The notes under the pieces: model-generated
Database searches by the model: none
What the model was told of the DNA's origin: nothing
Seen by the model: the letters and a program-made list of their open reading frames with translations, nothing else
In this document: positions 1 through 9,817 of the stretch, one piece after another
Position numbering within the stretch: position 1 is the first letter of the stretch
How the letters are laid out: each line of letters starts with the position of its first letter
Program-made: the position numbers and the translations under genes
DNA from: Thermothelomyces thermophilus ATCC 42464
Lineage: Eukaryota > Ascomycota > Sordariomycetes > Sordariales > Chaetomiaceae
DNA: 64,000 nt
Reading direction: 5' to 3'
Assembly (NCBI RefSeq): GCF_000226095.1
Contig: NC_016472.1
Location: 9,796,001-9,860,000, forward strand

Positions 1-550
1 AAGGGTGGCGCTGGCACACTTCCACTCATGAGCCACTCACAACTCTTGCCCATGGCCACCACAGAACCCGGCTCTTGTCCAGGGATACAACGTAGCGGAC
101 GTAAACATGAGGGGGCTCGCCACTGCATGGATTGATTCGCGGCGACCTTAACCAACAACTAGTCTCAACACCAGGACCGCCCATACAGAAAGTACACCAC
201 CACTCCCTGTTTACTTATAGCATACAAACACCAGACATGCCTGGGACGTATCTCTTCGAGACACGACGCCCACAGCGCCTATCAACAGCCATCCCATCCT
301 TCCCTTTCCTTACCTCCTTCCTTCCATGACGCCAGTCCTAAGCGATTAAAAAAAATTGGTATGAACCCTCTAGCCACCACCAACATAGTCCATCGTAGCG
401 TTACCTGGCCCCGAACGACGGTTCGCGCGCCAACCGGCGCGACTTGCGGGGGGTTGCTACAAGCCGATCTGCTGCTGCTGCTGCCGCCTCAGCGGCTGTG
501 GCTGCGGCTGCGGCTGCGGCCGAATCTGGCTTGGAGCCCTGACCACCCAC
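1..550. other. Region downstream of SFH1, no gene recognised
   Basis: This stretch lies beyond the SFH1 stop codon and probably holds its 3' untranslated region. A short open frame at 132-329 (65 codons, plus strand) resembles nothing I know and has no supporting context. A run of CTG and GCGGCT-type triplets at about 470-525 is a low-complexity tract just past the SFH1 stop. I see no RNA gene or further coding signal. Confidence 0.5.
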
Positions 551-2534
551 CTAGAATGGCCGGGCGTCTCCGGCGTGTAGCAGTTTGGTCCCGCGGGGTA
601 GCTTTCGGTCGCGCTCGTACAAGAACCCGCAATTGTTGCAGAGGGACTGTGCGTGGTTCAAGGGTTAGTCTCAACAGCAAGAAGGACCGACGGAAGATAT
701 GAAAAGGAAGATACGGTAAAGAACAGAGTGAAGAAAAAGACAACAGAGAAGAGAGGGAAAAAAAAGGGGGGGGGGGGGGGAAGGGTCAGGAATGAACTCT
801 AGAACGTACCCTCGGCCCAAATGGCCCGTCCCTCACCGCCCAGACACTGGTACCCCACACCCTACAGTGGCTGCACCGCCAGTTCAACCTCTCGGCCTCG
901 GTCAGGGATCCGCCGCCGCCGTAGCCCTCGCCCGAGGCGCCGCCGGCAGGGGTGCCCCGGCCGCCGGGGGTTCCGGACCGCCAGGCGGCGGGCGACAGGC
1001 TGCGGAAGCGCTTCTTCTTCTTGTTGCGCTCGCCGCGGCCCATCCGCTGCTCCTCCTCCTGCTCGATGAGGCCCGAGAAGGCGAAGCCGATGGGCACGCC
1101 GCCGGCCATGCCCGTGTTGCTGCTGAAGCGCGCCGTCTCGCGCCGCAGCCGCCGGATCTGCCGCTCCCGGTCGCCCTCGCGCTTCTCGATCTCCTCCTTG
1201 CTCAGCGTCTCCAGCTTGGGCTCCCACTCGTCGGCCAGGTGCTCCGGGTCGTACCGCCACCCGGCCCCCTCGCCTCCGGCCGTCACGGCCGCGTCGTTGG
1301 GGAACTCGCCCGCGCCGCCGCCGGCCGCCGCCCAGCCGGCGACCAGACCGCCGGCCTCGCACGCCTCCTTCTTCAGCTTGAGCACCGCCTCGTAGATGGC
1401 GTGCGTCATGGCGGGGACCCACTCGCCGTGCAGCCCCAGGTCGGCGCACGTCTGCTTGGCAAAGATCTCGGCCGTGCCCGGCGGGTGCAGGAGCGACCAC
1501 TCGAACTTGTCCGTGTACACCTGCGACGAGAGGTTGATGTTAAGATTGATAATGCAGCGGTACGTGTCGTCCGGGCTGGGGTCGTTGTCCGCCGCCGTCG
1601 CGCTGTCCTGAGGCAATGGAGTTGCCGCCGCCGTCACCTCGCCCTGGCTAGTATGGACGACGGCCGGAGTCGACGTGCCCCCGGCGAGTCGGGATGGGGT
1701 TGGGGGGATGGTGCTGCCGCCCATCGGCGTGTCGGCGCGGCTGGCGGCCTGGTTGGGCGCGGGTGTGGAGGAGCCGGGCCGGGCCGGGGCCTTGGGCGCT
1801 TCTTGGGCATTGTTCGCGCGGTTCGTGCGGGTGTGAAACAGAGGATGGAGGGCGACGCCAGCGTATTCCTCGAGCTGGGTCCGTATTTGTTTGCTGATCT
1901 CGGCGATGGTCGAGGCGCGGTTGGGCAGGTCGAGGTCCTGGACGAGCTGGGTGGCAAACATGTCGGTGGTGATCAAGGTCTCGTGGAGATTCCACAGGAA
2001 AGTATCGCGCAGACGGTACGGTACCGTCTGTTCCTGGGGCTTGTAGAAGGGGTGGTTGAGGTCGACCGGCCCCGGCGCGGGGAGTGCGGGCTGGGGCGTG
2101 AAGGCGGGGATGTCGAGATCGATGCGGATGGGGATCAGGGTGAGAGGAAGACAGGCCTGGACGTAGTTCTGGGCATCTGACCTGTTAGGCCGCATCTTGC
2201 CCATCCAGTCGCGGTAGATGCCCTGCACCTCGACCGGCTCGGACGTGTCCTTGCCGACCTTCTCGCTGGGGTCGACCTTGTTCGCGCTGTCGTCGCGGCG
2301 CTGGCTGCGCAGGCCGGTAGGGCGGCGGCGGTTGTCATCCTCATCGTCGTCGTAATCGTCGTATCCGTCCTCGGCGTAGTTTATGATGGTCGTACCCCGC
2401 TTAGTGGTGCGAGCGAGGGGGTTGGAAGGGGCGGCGCCGGGGATGAGGGGCTGAAGGAGGGCATTGTTGTACGTGCGCAATCGAGGCGCGTAAGATGAGA
2501 ATATCGCCTGCTGCGACTCGGAGCGCACCGCCAT
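551..2534 (-). CDS. SFH1: SFH1, SNF5-family subunit of the RSC chromatin-remodelling complex (two exons)
   Basis: Exon 1 is 2534-810 (575 codons) and exon 2 is 646-551 (31 codons plus TAG), giving 606 residues. In SNF5/SMARCB1 proteins the two repeats hold this core subunit in the nuclear remodelling complex. The N terminus (SYAPRLRTYNNALLQP) is typical of fungal Sfh1 and supports the ATG at 2534. An acidic stretch lies near residues 55-70. SNF5 repeat 1 spans about 135-240 (PIRIDLDIPAF, FLWNLHETLITTDMFA) and repeat 2 about 325-415 (FEWSLLHPPGTAEIFAKQ). A proline/alanine-rich linker with many possible phosphosites separates them. The C terminus is a GATA-type zinc finger, C554-x2-C557-x20-C578-x2-C581. 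The unspliced frame would stop seven codons after the donor and lose the second cysteine pair. Splicing restores the finger and ends at a family-typical tail (LYERDRKLPRGTK). Confidence 0.93.
647..809 (-). other. SFH1 intron
   Basis: A phase-0 intron of 163 nt. On the minus strand the donor is GTACGT directly after the codon for R575, and the acceptor is CACGCACAG. A CTAAC branch-point match lies at 664-668, about 17 nt before the acceptor. The intron splits the GATA finger exactly between its two cysteine pairs. It carries a 15-nt C run (G on the plus strand at 766-780) followed by a T run. Confidence 0.88.
766..780. repeat. Poly-G/C homopolymer in the SFH1 intron
   Basis: Fifteen consecutive G on the plus strand, preceded by eight A. 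It lies inside the SFH1 intron, so length changes would not alter the protein. Its length is also vulnerable to sequencing error. Confidence 0.9.
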
Positions 2535-2625
2535 TGTCGAATCGAGAAATTGCGTCGGCGGTATCGCGCTATTTCATACCGGTCGCTCTTTTGCGCCGAG
2601 TCGAGACGACGGTGAGAAAGTGAGT

Positions 2626-2657
<32 letters not shown>
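2626..2657. repeat. AG/CT dinucleotide microsatellite in the SFH1 leader
   Basis: About fifteen AG units on the plus strand, roughly 95-125 bp upstream of the SFH1 ATG. On the transcribed strand this is a CT tract, a common feature of fungal promoters and 5' untranslated regions. Confidence 0.85.
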
Positions 2658-2660
<3 letters not shown>

Positions 2661-3020
2661 GATGGAGCACGGCGATACGGTTGGCGCAATTGACGACAGA
2701 TTTGGGAAATGGTCACAACTAGTATGTTTGAGTCCGAACGGGAAGGCGTGCGGTTCAGATGCCAATCGTTGGGGGGTGGGCAGATAATGCTAGGGCGTGA
2801 TTGAGTTGCGACTTGCGTTTTGGCGATAGCACTTTCCTCGCTCGATACATGGACAAAACGCGACGCATCTCAAGGTGGGTCTCGAAGCGAGAAAGAGGTT
2901 AGTGGATTCCATAGGACTGGAGCAATGCGCCGGGGGCGCGCCGAGCCAGTTACGTAATCACGCCGCCTCAGCCCAGCCGCGCACCCCCATGCATATGAAG
3001 CCAACTAGTGTACGGATTAA

Positions 3021-3047
3021 CTACAGAGAGGTACGTACTCTCTGTAG
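3021..3047. repeat. Perfect inverted repeat, 10-bp arms
   Basis: The arms CTACAGAGAG (3021-3030) and CTCTCTGTAG (3038-3047) are exact reverse complements around the 7-nt spacer GTACGTA, so a hairpin or paired protein site is possible. It lies mid-way in the intergenic region, about 490 bp upstream of the SFH1 start and 1.2 kb upstream of the RNA ligase start. Function unknown. Confidence 0.8.
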
Positions 3048-3819
3048 GGAAACTGGTTGTGTATGAATGCATAATAATGCACATTTCGGGAGGAACTACG
3101 AAGTAGCAGGACTCAGAAGCGGAACAGAACTTTTGACCAGGAAATAATTACTTGATTCTGACGTTGTGCATGCATTGGCTTCAAGATCTTCTAGCCTACC
3201 TATTTAATGGGACTAAGCCCGTGTTGAGAGTCGCGTCTTTGTATTTTATCTCATACCTCCCTCTATCATAAGCAGCCCACACTCCAGTAATCCAGTAATC
3301 CAGGCTGGAGGTCAGAAACATCCCACACTTGCCGCTCCGAGCTTGTGATCTATCAATCTGAAAAAAAAAAAAGCATAGCTCTTTTTAATCTTCCGGCTGG
3401 GAGATACCGTCAAAAATTGAATCATTAGCCTGCGCACGGCATTGAATGGAACGGGCACCTCCCTCGCCTCTGCTTGGCCCCCCACTCATTCTTCAGGAGC
3501 AGCAGCTCGTTCACGAGACACTACATATAGGCAAGGTATGCGGCTTACCAAAGTGCATATTTCGCCCGCGTGTTTCTACGTCTTCAACGGTTCAACAAAT
3601 TCCTTGTTTATTGGACAGGCGCGGCAGAAGCCGTACAGCCCACCGGCGCACCGAGAACGGGGGGTCTTACTTAGCTGTTTATGTGGCAACCGAGTGCTTA
3701 CTATACTTTTGAGCTCAGGCAGGTCATCTGAGCGGCCTTACCTAGAAGAATGGTCCTTCGGCAAGCAACTATTATCCCAGGTGCTAGGAATCTCTCACCC
3801 AGAGAGTCAGTCCGTTCTT

Positions 3820-4262
3820 TGACCTTCTGTTTTTCTTTCTACCTCTCCTCACATAATTACTTGCCGTCTGTGGCATTGTCTAATAATCAATTGATGATTT
3901 TTCATCTTCTCTCAGAGTCTAATTATCTTCTCATTGCCTGCAGCAATTAAATACCCTCAGTTATCAAAAAAAAGAGCTGAATGCTGGAGCACACGTGCCA
4001 TATTTTCCCAGCCCCATTCTCTTTCCTTCAGGTCACCTGCCTAGCACTTCTTAACCAAGATTCTCAACTCAGATTCCTTTTTCCTTGCCTTCTTTCAAGG
4101 CTGGAGAATCACTCCTATTCTGCACTTTGCTTTTCCTCCTCCTCCTCCTTCTTCTTCGCTTCCACTTCTTCAGCCCGCACTTGTTTAAGCACCATTGCTT
4201 ACACATCCAGGCATCAAATAATACTTTGCTTCGCAACAAATCAGTTGCATTCATCTGCAATC
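3820..4262 (+). promoter_or_regulatory. Pyrimidine-rich promoter/leader of the RNA ligase gene
   Basis: The sequence before the chosen ATG is dominated by CTT, TCC and TTC tracts (for example 4120-4170), as often seen around fungal transcription starts. The frame is open from an upstream ATG at 3981, but those 94 codons translate to Ser/Phe/Leu-rich sequence with no conserved domain. I therefore read the segment as leader rather than coding. Confidence 0.55.
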
Positions 4263-6605
4263 ATGCTAGATCAGGTTGTGTCTATGCACAACCACAGCAA
4301 CATGAGTCCCCGTGACAGGAGTGCCCAGGACAACACCGCCGATATACGCAGCTGGCTTGAGGCAGCCATCCTCAGCGCCAATGCCGGGCTCTCCGCGACC
4401 TCTCCATCTGACCCCAAGGAAGTCGCGGGCATGGAAAAGCGACCTAATACCAGGGGTGAAGTGGGGGAACCGCCCATGGCAACAGCAAGCTCAGAACGGA
4501 AGTCGAAGACCTCTTCCGTTGTGGGGGTTGAATCGACCACTGCCAGCTACCAACGCAAACTGGCAACAGTCCGTCGTGTTGCCTCTGTCACCACCATCAA
4601 AGACACCTATCAACTCCTTGCTGTCGACGGTTGGAAGGTGTTGGCCAACGAACGGGAAGAAAAGAGATTCGAGGCCGGAGAGTACGTCTTGTTCCTTGAA
4701 CCTGACGCATTTCTCCCCGCTCGCTCTAGATCCGAAAACCTCTTCGCAAAGGTCGGAAACCCCATCACCTTCGAGAGAGAGGTCGGGTACCGAGTTGGTA
4801 CCTGGGCGATTCGCGCGGGCGACAAGGAGGTCGTCTCGCAGGGACACGTTTTTCACCTTTCGGATTTCCCCGACATTGATGCCAAGGTCGGCGACCTGCA
4901 CTGGAGAAACATGGAGATGAGTGAGCAGGAGTTCACGGATATGATCCGTGAGATCGATTTCTCGCGGGACTTGGGAGTGAGGAAATGGGAGAGCTTCCCT
5001 GAATCCGGGAGCCATGCCAGTCCGGTAATCGAGAGCCCGGCCTGTGGCACTCGCAATTCGGACGCCGAATATTATCATACCGGTTTCGAGACAGAGGACG
5101 ACAACGGTCGCATTCATAGGCACGCAAACGGCAAGACCAAGGCTCAGTCCGACGACGCCCAAATTGCAAAATATAGCGACGGGTTTCCAACCTCGAACCC
5201 AAAGCCGCCGTCCTTCATCATCAAGGCCGACATGGAGCGGGTCCAGAACTGCCCGAACCTCTTCATCAAGCCCAAGTACAAGCGCTTTATCTTCCAGGAG
5301 TCCGTCAAGCTGGACGGCGCCTCCATGACCGTCTACTTTGTCCGGCACGACGCCGGCATCGACCTGCCTCGGCTGCCCCCGCTGAATCCCTCCAACGAGC
5401 ACACCTTCCTCAAGTACGCAGTCCACCCGAACGGCCGTCTGGGGGTGTGCACGCGCACCCGGGATCTGCTCCCTCACCTGCTGCCGTGCGAGACGGGAGC
5501 CAGGGAGGCACCGGCAGCGTCTTCGGCCTCGGCGCACACCCACTACTGGGCGACGGCCATCGCCGCGGGCCTGCACCGGATCCTGCCCTCTTTCGGCCGG
5601 AGCATCGCCGTCCAGGCCGAGCTGGTCGGCGCCACGGTCCAGGGCAACCCCTACAACTACCCGCAGACGCCCGGCGGGCCCGAGCACGAGCTCTTCGTCT
5701 TCTCCATCACCGACATATCGCCCTCCTCCTGGGCGGCGACCACGTCGTCGACGACGACCACGCCCTCGTCGACGCGCATGCACCCGCGCAAGGTCGAGAC
5801 GTTTTGCCGGCGGCACGGGCTGCCCCACGTGCCCGTGGCGGGCTACCACACGCTCCACTCGGTCGCGCGCGGGCACGAGACGCTGCTGGCGCGGGCCGAG
5901 CTCCGGCGCGGCGAGGGCCTCGTCTACAAGAACTGCGCCGACGGCCGCTGGTTCAAGGTCCTCTCGACCCGCTGGATCCGCATCAAGGGCGACGAGCGAC
6001 ACGCCCGGGAGCAGGCAGGCAACGGCAACGGCAACAACAGCAACGGCAACAATAACAAAAAGAGGAAGAAGAACAGGAGAGCCGATGCCGCCTCGGCGCT
6101 GGCGGACAAAGAGGGCAGCCGGCTTCCTCGCTGCTGGCTGGCGCCCCGCGAGGTGGTGGACGAGATCCTGGACATCCGTGACAACCTGGACGAGTGGGTC
6201 AAGAAAGATGAGGGAGTGAGGAAGTGGGTCGAGTGGATGAATCGGGGCTGTCGTGGCGACTGGCCCGACGTCGGCATGTTTGCAAAGGGTAGTAGTAGTG
6301 GTGGTGGTGGTGTTGGTGGTGATAGTGGTCCAAAGGAGGATGACGGGACTCAGGAAACGAACACGAACAGCGCCACCAAGGTGGAGGACGCCGGTTCGTG
6401 TTGTGGTCAGCCGGAGATGGACGGGAATCCCGCCGAGACAAACATTATCGACGAAGCAACGGCCTCCACCACCGCAGAACCAAAAAAGGATGAGAACGCC
6501 CAGAAAGACGGCAAGGATGGCCGCCAAACCGCCGGGTTTGGAGTCTCGGAGACGAAGCGCGACCAGCTGGTGAGCTGGCTCGGGGTTGAGGGGTTTGGCC
6601 TCTGA
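4263..6605 (+). CDS. RNA ligase of the DraRnl/Rnl5 type
   Basis: A 780-residue protein with the parts of an ATP-dependent 3'-OH/5'-phosphate RNA ligase, the family of Deinococcus DraRnl and Naegleria Rnl. An N-terminal OB-fold module covers about residues 95-210 (RKLATVRRVASVTTI, EYVLFLEPDAFLP). The nucleotidyltransferase domain covers about 315-575. Motif I is K349-L-D-G with the catalytic lysine (codon 5307-5309). Motif III is around E453 (QAELVGATVQGN), motif IIIa is FVFSITD (478-484), motif IV is EGLVYK (551-556) and motif V is WFKVLS with K565. The first 90 residues and the Asn/Gly/Lys-rich stretch at about 588-610 are extra. The acidic, Gly/Ser-rich tail after about 670 looks disordered. 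I chose ATG 4263 because upstream in-frame sequence looks like leader; a start at 3981 would add 94 residues. Such enzymes reseal RNA nicks; the substrate in fungi is not shown here. The frame has no intron. Confidence 0.87.
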   Translation: MLDQVVSMHNHSNMSPRDRSAQDNTADIRSWLEAAILSANAGLSATSPSDPKEVAGMEKRPNTRGEVGEPPMATASSERKSKTSSVVGVESTTASYQRKLATVRRVASVTTIKDTYQLLAVDGWKVLANEREEKRFEAGEYVLFLEPDAFLPARSRSENLFAKVGNPITFEREVGYRVGTWAIRAGDKEVVSQGHVFHLSDFPDIDAKVGDLHWRNMEMSEQEFTDMIREIDFSRDLGVRKWESFPESGSHASPVIESPACGTRNSDAEYYHTGFETEDDNGRIHRHANGKTKAQSDDAQIAKYSDGFPTSNPKPPSFIIKADMERVQNCPNLFIKPKYKRFIFQESVKLDGASMTVYFVRHDAGIDLPRLPPLNPSNEHTFLKYAVHPNGRLGVCTRTRDLLPHLLPCETGAREAPAASSASAHTHYWATAIAAGLHRILPSFGRSIAVQAELVGATVQGNPYNYPQTPGGPEHELFVFSITDISPSSWAATTSSTTTTPSSTRMHPRKVETFCRRHGLPHVPVAGYHTLHSVARGHETLLARAELRRGEGLVYKNCADGRWFKVLSTRWIRIKGDERHAREQAGNGNGNNSNGNNNKKRKKNRRADAASALADKEGSRLPRCWLAPREVVDEILDIRDNLDEWVKKDEGVRKWVEWMNRGCRGDWPDVGMFAKGSSSGGGGVGGDSGPKEDDGTQETNTNSATKVEDAGSCCGQPEMDGNPAETNIIDEATASTTAEPKKDENAQKDGKDGRQTAGFGVSETKRDQLVSWLGVEGFGL

Positions 6606-7074
6606 TCACTCCGGGACAATTCGATAGGATGAAGTACTTTACGGGCGGCATCTTTCAGGTTGTGGCACCTTTGCTGCTCATCATGGCTCCGCTGGTCAGA
6701 ACTATTATCAACATCCCTAGAAGGCAACGAATTAAAGATCAGGTGGACGATCATCAACTAGACTCGCCCGGAGAGTTCTTTTAGGGAGCTCATCTTACTA
6801 TAGGTATCTTCTCGGCACGCAAGCCATATGAATGATTAATTACGTCTTGATTTCACGATTCACCAACGCAAGTTCTACCTTGATGCCGTGCTCATTATTC
6901 TGATATATATGCATGTAACCAGCTTTTAATTATTAACGTTAATACACTGGTCTAGCTCACTCTGGCCGCGACACAGGACTACTCGGGATGTAACTCATCA
7001 TCAATCAGCGTCTACAACTGATAAATTGAGTAATTATAATTAAGCCCAGTCGGAATCCTCAACACGGCCCCATC
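6606..7074. other. Convergent 3' intergenic region
   Basis: The RNA ligase and the nuclease remnant converge here, so both 3' untranslated regions and poly(A) sites should lie in this AT-rich spacer. I see no gene or RNA in it. A TATATATGCATG tract lies at about 6903-6915. Confidence 0.6.
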
Positions 7075-8179
7075 TCAGACGACAACCTCCACCCACAACG
7101 GCACATGATCGCTCCTCCCGCGTTCCTGCGGCGTGTCCAGGATCCCGGTCGCCCTGACCCTCCCCTCGTCCCACAGCCGGCGCGACACGATGATCATGTC
7201 GACCCTATCGGAGCTGCTGCCCCAGGCGCGCGTGCGAGGGTAGTACGTGTACCGCCGCTTCAAGCCGTGCAGGGCCCGGAAGACGTCGACCCCGTCAAAG
7301 AAGGGCTCCTGCTCCTGCTCCCCCTCCTCCTGCTCCTCTGCGGCGGCGGCCACGTACGCCCCGGCCCGGCGGTTCTCCTCCGGGGCGAAGAATTTGGCGT
7401 TGAAGTCGGCGCGGTTGGCGCAGTGCTGGCGCGGGAAGATCCGCAGGCTCGGGTGGCCGTCGGGCGGCCCGCGCGCGACGTTGAAGTCCCCCGCGACGAC
7501 GACGCGGAACCCCCGCCGCTCGAGGGCCAGGCACTCGTCGCGCAGGGCCGCGTGGAAGGCGAGCTTGCGGTCGTGCCGCGTGCCTGCCACGGCGCCGGTC
7601 TTGGGGCAGCGGTAGGGCGCCGCCGTGCCGTTCACCGCGTAAACGTTGACTACGGCCAGCGGCTGCTTCTCCTGTTTCTTGTTCTGGTGGGCCGCTCGGT
7701 GTCTTTCGTCCTCTTCCTGGCCTTCCTCCGGTATGGTTGTCGCCGGCACGAGGTGGTTGTTGTTGTTGTTGTTGTTGTTGCTGTCGGTGGTGGTGGTGGT
7801 GGTAGTGCTCGCTTCGGGCGGTGGCGGCTTCAGCTCGACGATGCTCACGCGTCCCTCGAGATCCCAGTCGACCTCGCGGACGCGGGCGACATGGCGGCGC
7901 ACAAAGTCGGTCCGCAGGATGGTGCCGACGCCGTACAGCCTCCCTTGGAAACCCCGCGCGTTGTACTTGTCGCGCGGCAGGACGCCGTCGAGGGTGTAGG
8001 TACGGCTGTCGGAGAGCGTGTCGCCCCCATTGAGAGGGCTGTTGAGGGATGCGAGCAGGGCGGCGAGAGCCTTGTCGTTTCCTTGCTGGATCTTGAGCTC
8101 CTGGAGAAACAGCACCGTGGGCCAGTTGTGGCGGGAGAGAAAGGTGCGGAGATTCTCCGGCCCGGGCTGAGTCGAAGTA
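7075..8179 (-). pseudogene. 5'-truncated EEP-family nuclease (exonuclease III / AP endonuclease type)
   Basis: The open frame (stop at 7075) runs up into transposon DNA to an ATG at 8232. Only the part up to about 8178 is native, roughly 367 codons. It shows the endonuclease/exonuclease/phosphatase fold signatures: the metal-binding Glu in FLQELKIQ, DWDLEGR, VVNVYAVNG, GTRHDRKLAFH, AGDFNVA, NRADFNAKFF, YYPR, DRVDMIIVS and the terminal catalytic SDHVPLW. What is missing is the N-terminal strand with the WNxNG motif that family members carry about 40-60 residues before LQE. Upstream DNA is a transposon, so the 5' exon has been separated. A plausible acceptor (CTCAG, plus strand 8167-8171) suggests an intron at this spot. 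An insertion of poly-Thr, poly-Asn and Glu/Lys-rich sequence sits between the EGR and NVYAVNG blocks. There are no stops in the native part, so the loss is recent or a chimeric transcript is still used. Confidence 0.8.
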
Positions 8180-9817
8180 AGTCGGACCCCCTGGATTCGG
8201 AACACCCTACCTTTCGTACAGATGCCACACATACACCGCTACTTCAACCCAACCACTTCAACTTACTATAACTTGGTCAGTTCTTTTTCAATCAACCCCA
8301 AACTTTGCAAATACCTTCAACAGTTCAATATAGCTTATACTGAACAGGATATTCAAGATACGCTCGCAAAATACTACTCTAGTCGCGGCTTATTACGAAG
8401 TATCAGCCACGAATTCGGCATCCCTCCTACCACTTTATATAGTCATATCTAAGGCTCTTAGTCGCGTTCAATTACAGCCGAACCGTAATAGTCCCTTAGT
8501 CACGTATAGGAAGAATAGCTTACCTAATAGGTATTGATCTAAGTTGCCCTAGGTGTCCTACCAACCTATACACAAATCAGGGAGTTCGCTAGCCGAATAC
8601 TCTAGGCATAAGGAGCTAGCTATACGATAGTCGGAAAAGGCTAGATGACCTGGTTCCTTTGTAGAAACCCTATCCTTCGAACCTAGCAAGCCTATAAGAT
8701 AGATTTAGTCCGTATTAACGGTACCACTAATTTAGTCATATATAGTTAGTGGCTATAGCTAAATATCCTAGCTATTAAAGATATCCTACTAGCTAACTAT
8801 TAGAATATAGACAAATATAGTATTATAGAAGGATAGGAAACCAACGGCTTAGTAATTAGAAGTACTTAAATACGTTTAATTTAGCGGAAAACTCCTAGTT
8901 TACGTACCTAGACTTTATTCCTTAAGTATATCTTTATAATAGGGATATCTATCCCCCTAGTCGTTATCTTCAGGGGTAGGACTCTTTAATAATAGTAGTT
9001 TCCTATTAACAAGAGTAAATTAAAGGACTAGAAGTTTATAGTAATAGAGATAGGCTAGACCAATCGAACTATTATAGTTAAATGGCTCTAAGAAGTCTTT
9101 ATTCCTTTTACCTAGCTAGAGGATAGTTCCTAGTAACGACTTCTAATATTAGATAGCTATAATAGCTATATAACTAATAACTTTATATAGTTATATTATA
9201 AGAATAATATCTAGTTGCTCTTTTTACCATTATATACTTCCCATATCTTCTAACTATTAGATTTATTAATCTTCTCCCCCCTAAAATATACCTACCGGAA
9301 GCTCTTTAATAATATAACTTCCTAGACCAAGTTATTGGTAATTAGTAAGCAATTAATAATCAAATATATTATAAGGGCTTAGAAGGAGGCTATTATATCC
9401 TAGAATATCAAAGTAGGATAGAGGGTATCTAGGTTATAGCTAGTTAATATAGCTAAACCGCTAATAAATAGACTTCTATTAGAAAATTCTAATAATATAA
9501 TTAATACTAACAAATAGCTAGCTTTTATATAGACTCTAGAACCTATTTAATACTCCTAGCCTTCGAAAGGAGCCATTAACCTAGTTTTTAGTATACTATA
9601 GAGGAAGTCAGACTTACGTAATCAGCTAACCAACCTAGCTACTAAGACTTAGTACCTCTCTATATATAGGCTCCTATTTAGAAAGGTTAAAAAAGCGTTC
9701 AACTAGAAGAACTTCAAATTAGCTTAGCTACATCAGGAAAACGAAGCTCTAAAGGCATAGTTAGAAGTAGTTCGGCTATTAAAGAGGAAGAGGGTAATTA
9801 TAGATCCGAACGAGCAG
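8180..9817 (+). mobile_element. Fot1/pogo-type (DDE_1) DNA transposon, left part
   Basis: The left end probably follows a TA at 8178-8179 (Tc1/mariner/pogo elements duplicate TA), beginning AGTCGGACCCCC. The GC-rich gene DNA stops there and AT-rich sequence starts. The right end is not in the window, because retroelement R1 interrupts the transposase at 9817/9818. The remainder should lie beyond 64000. RIP-like stops run through the whole element. Confidence 0.8.
8330..9817 (+). pseudogene. DDE_1 (Fot1/pogo) transposase, RIP-degraded and truncated
   Basis: One reading frame can be followed for about 496 codons without a frameshift, broken only by TAG/TAA codons. It starts with a Psq-type helix-turn-helix (GLLRSISHEFGIPPTTLY, codons about 21-39). 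A CENP-B-type helix-turn-helix follows (TQIREFASRIL, FLCRNPILRTQ). Then comes the DDE core with three aspartates: NID at 8810-8812, LLILD at 9152-9154 and QLLD at 9260-9262. Exactly 35 residues lie between the second and third, the DD35D spacing of the Fot1 group. Other core blocks are LLFLPLYTSHIFQ and IFSPLK. A charged C-terminal region ends at the R1 insertion. The native start is probably AAT-ATA at 8327-8332, where ATG became ATA. The open stretch beginning at 8222 is the undamaged first part of this frame. Confidence 0.85.

Larger units (their letters stand above)
2535..4262. other. Intergenic region between divergent SFH1 and RNA ligase genes
   Basis: About 1.7 kb separates the two divergent start codons and should hold both promoters. 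Open frames at 2875-3066, 3442-3822 and 3750-3950 show no family resemblance, and I treat them as chance. A 12-nt A run lies at 3361-3372. The part next to the RNA ligase (about 3820-4262) is rich in CTT/TCC tracts. I see no RNA gene here. Confidence 0.6.

Noticed and set aside
792-2180. Long plus-strand open frame of 462 codons opposite SFH1
   Set aside because: It is the antisense shadow of a GC-rich coding region. The minus strand encodes a recognisable SNF5-family protein, while this frame gives Arg/Gly/Ala-rich sequence without any domain.
3442-3822. 126-codon open frame upstream of the RNA ligase
   Set aside because: No family resemblance and no neighbouring splice or expression signal. 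A frame of this length is expected by chance in 1.7 kb of moderate GC.
4491-6527. Minus-strand open frame of 678 codons opposite the RNA ligase
   Set aside because: It is a shadow of third-position G/C bias. The plus strand carries all ligase motifs in order, and this frame shows none.
7105-8271. Plus-strand open frame of 388 codons opposite the nuclease remnant
   Set aside because: A shadow of the EEP nuclease, valine/leucine/arginine-rich, running without a break across the gene/transposon junction.
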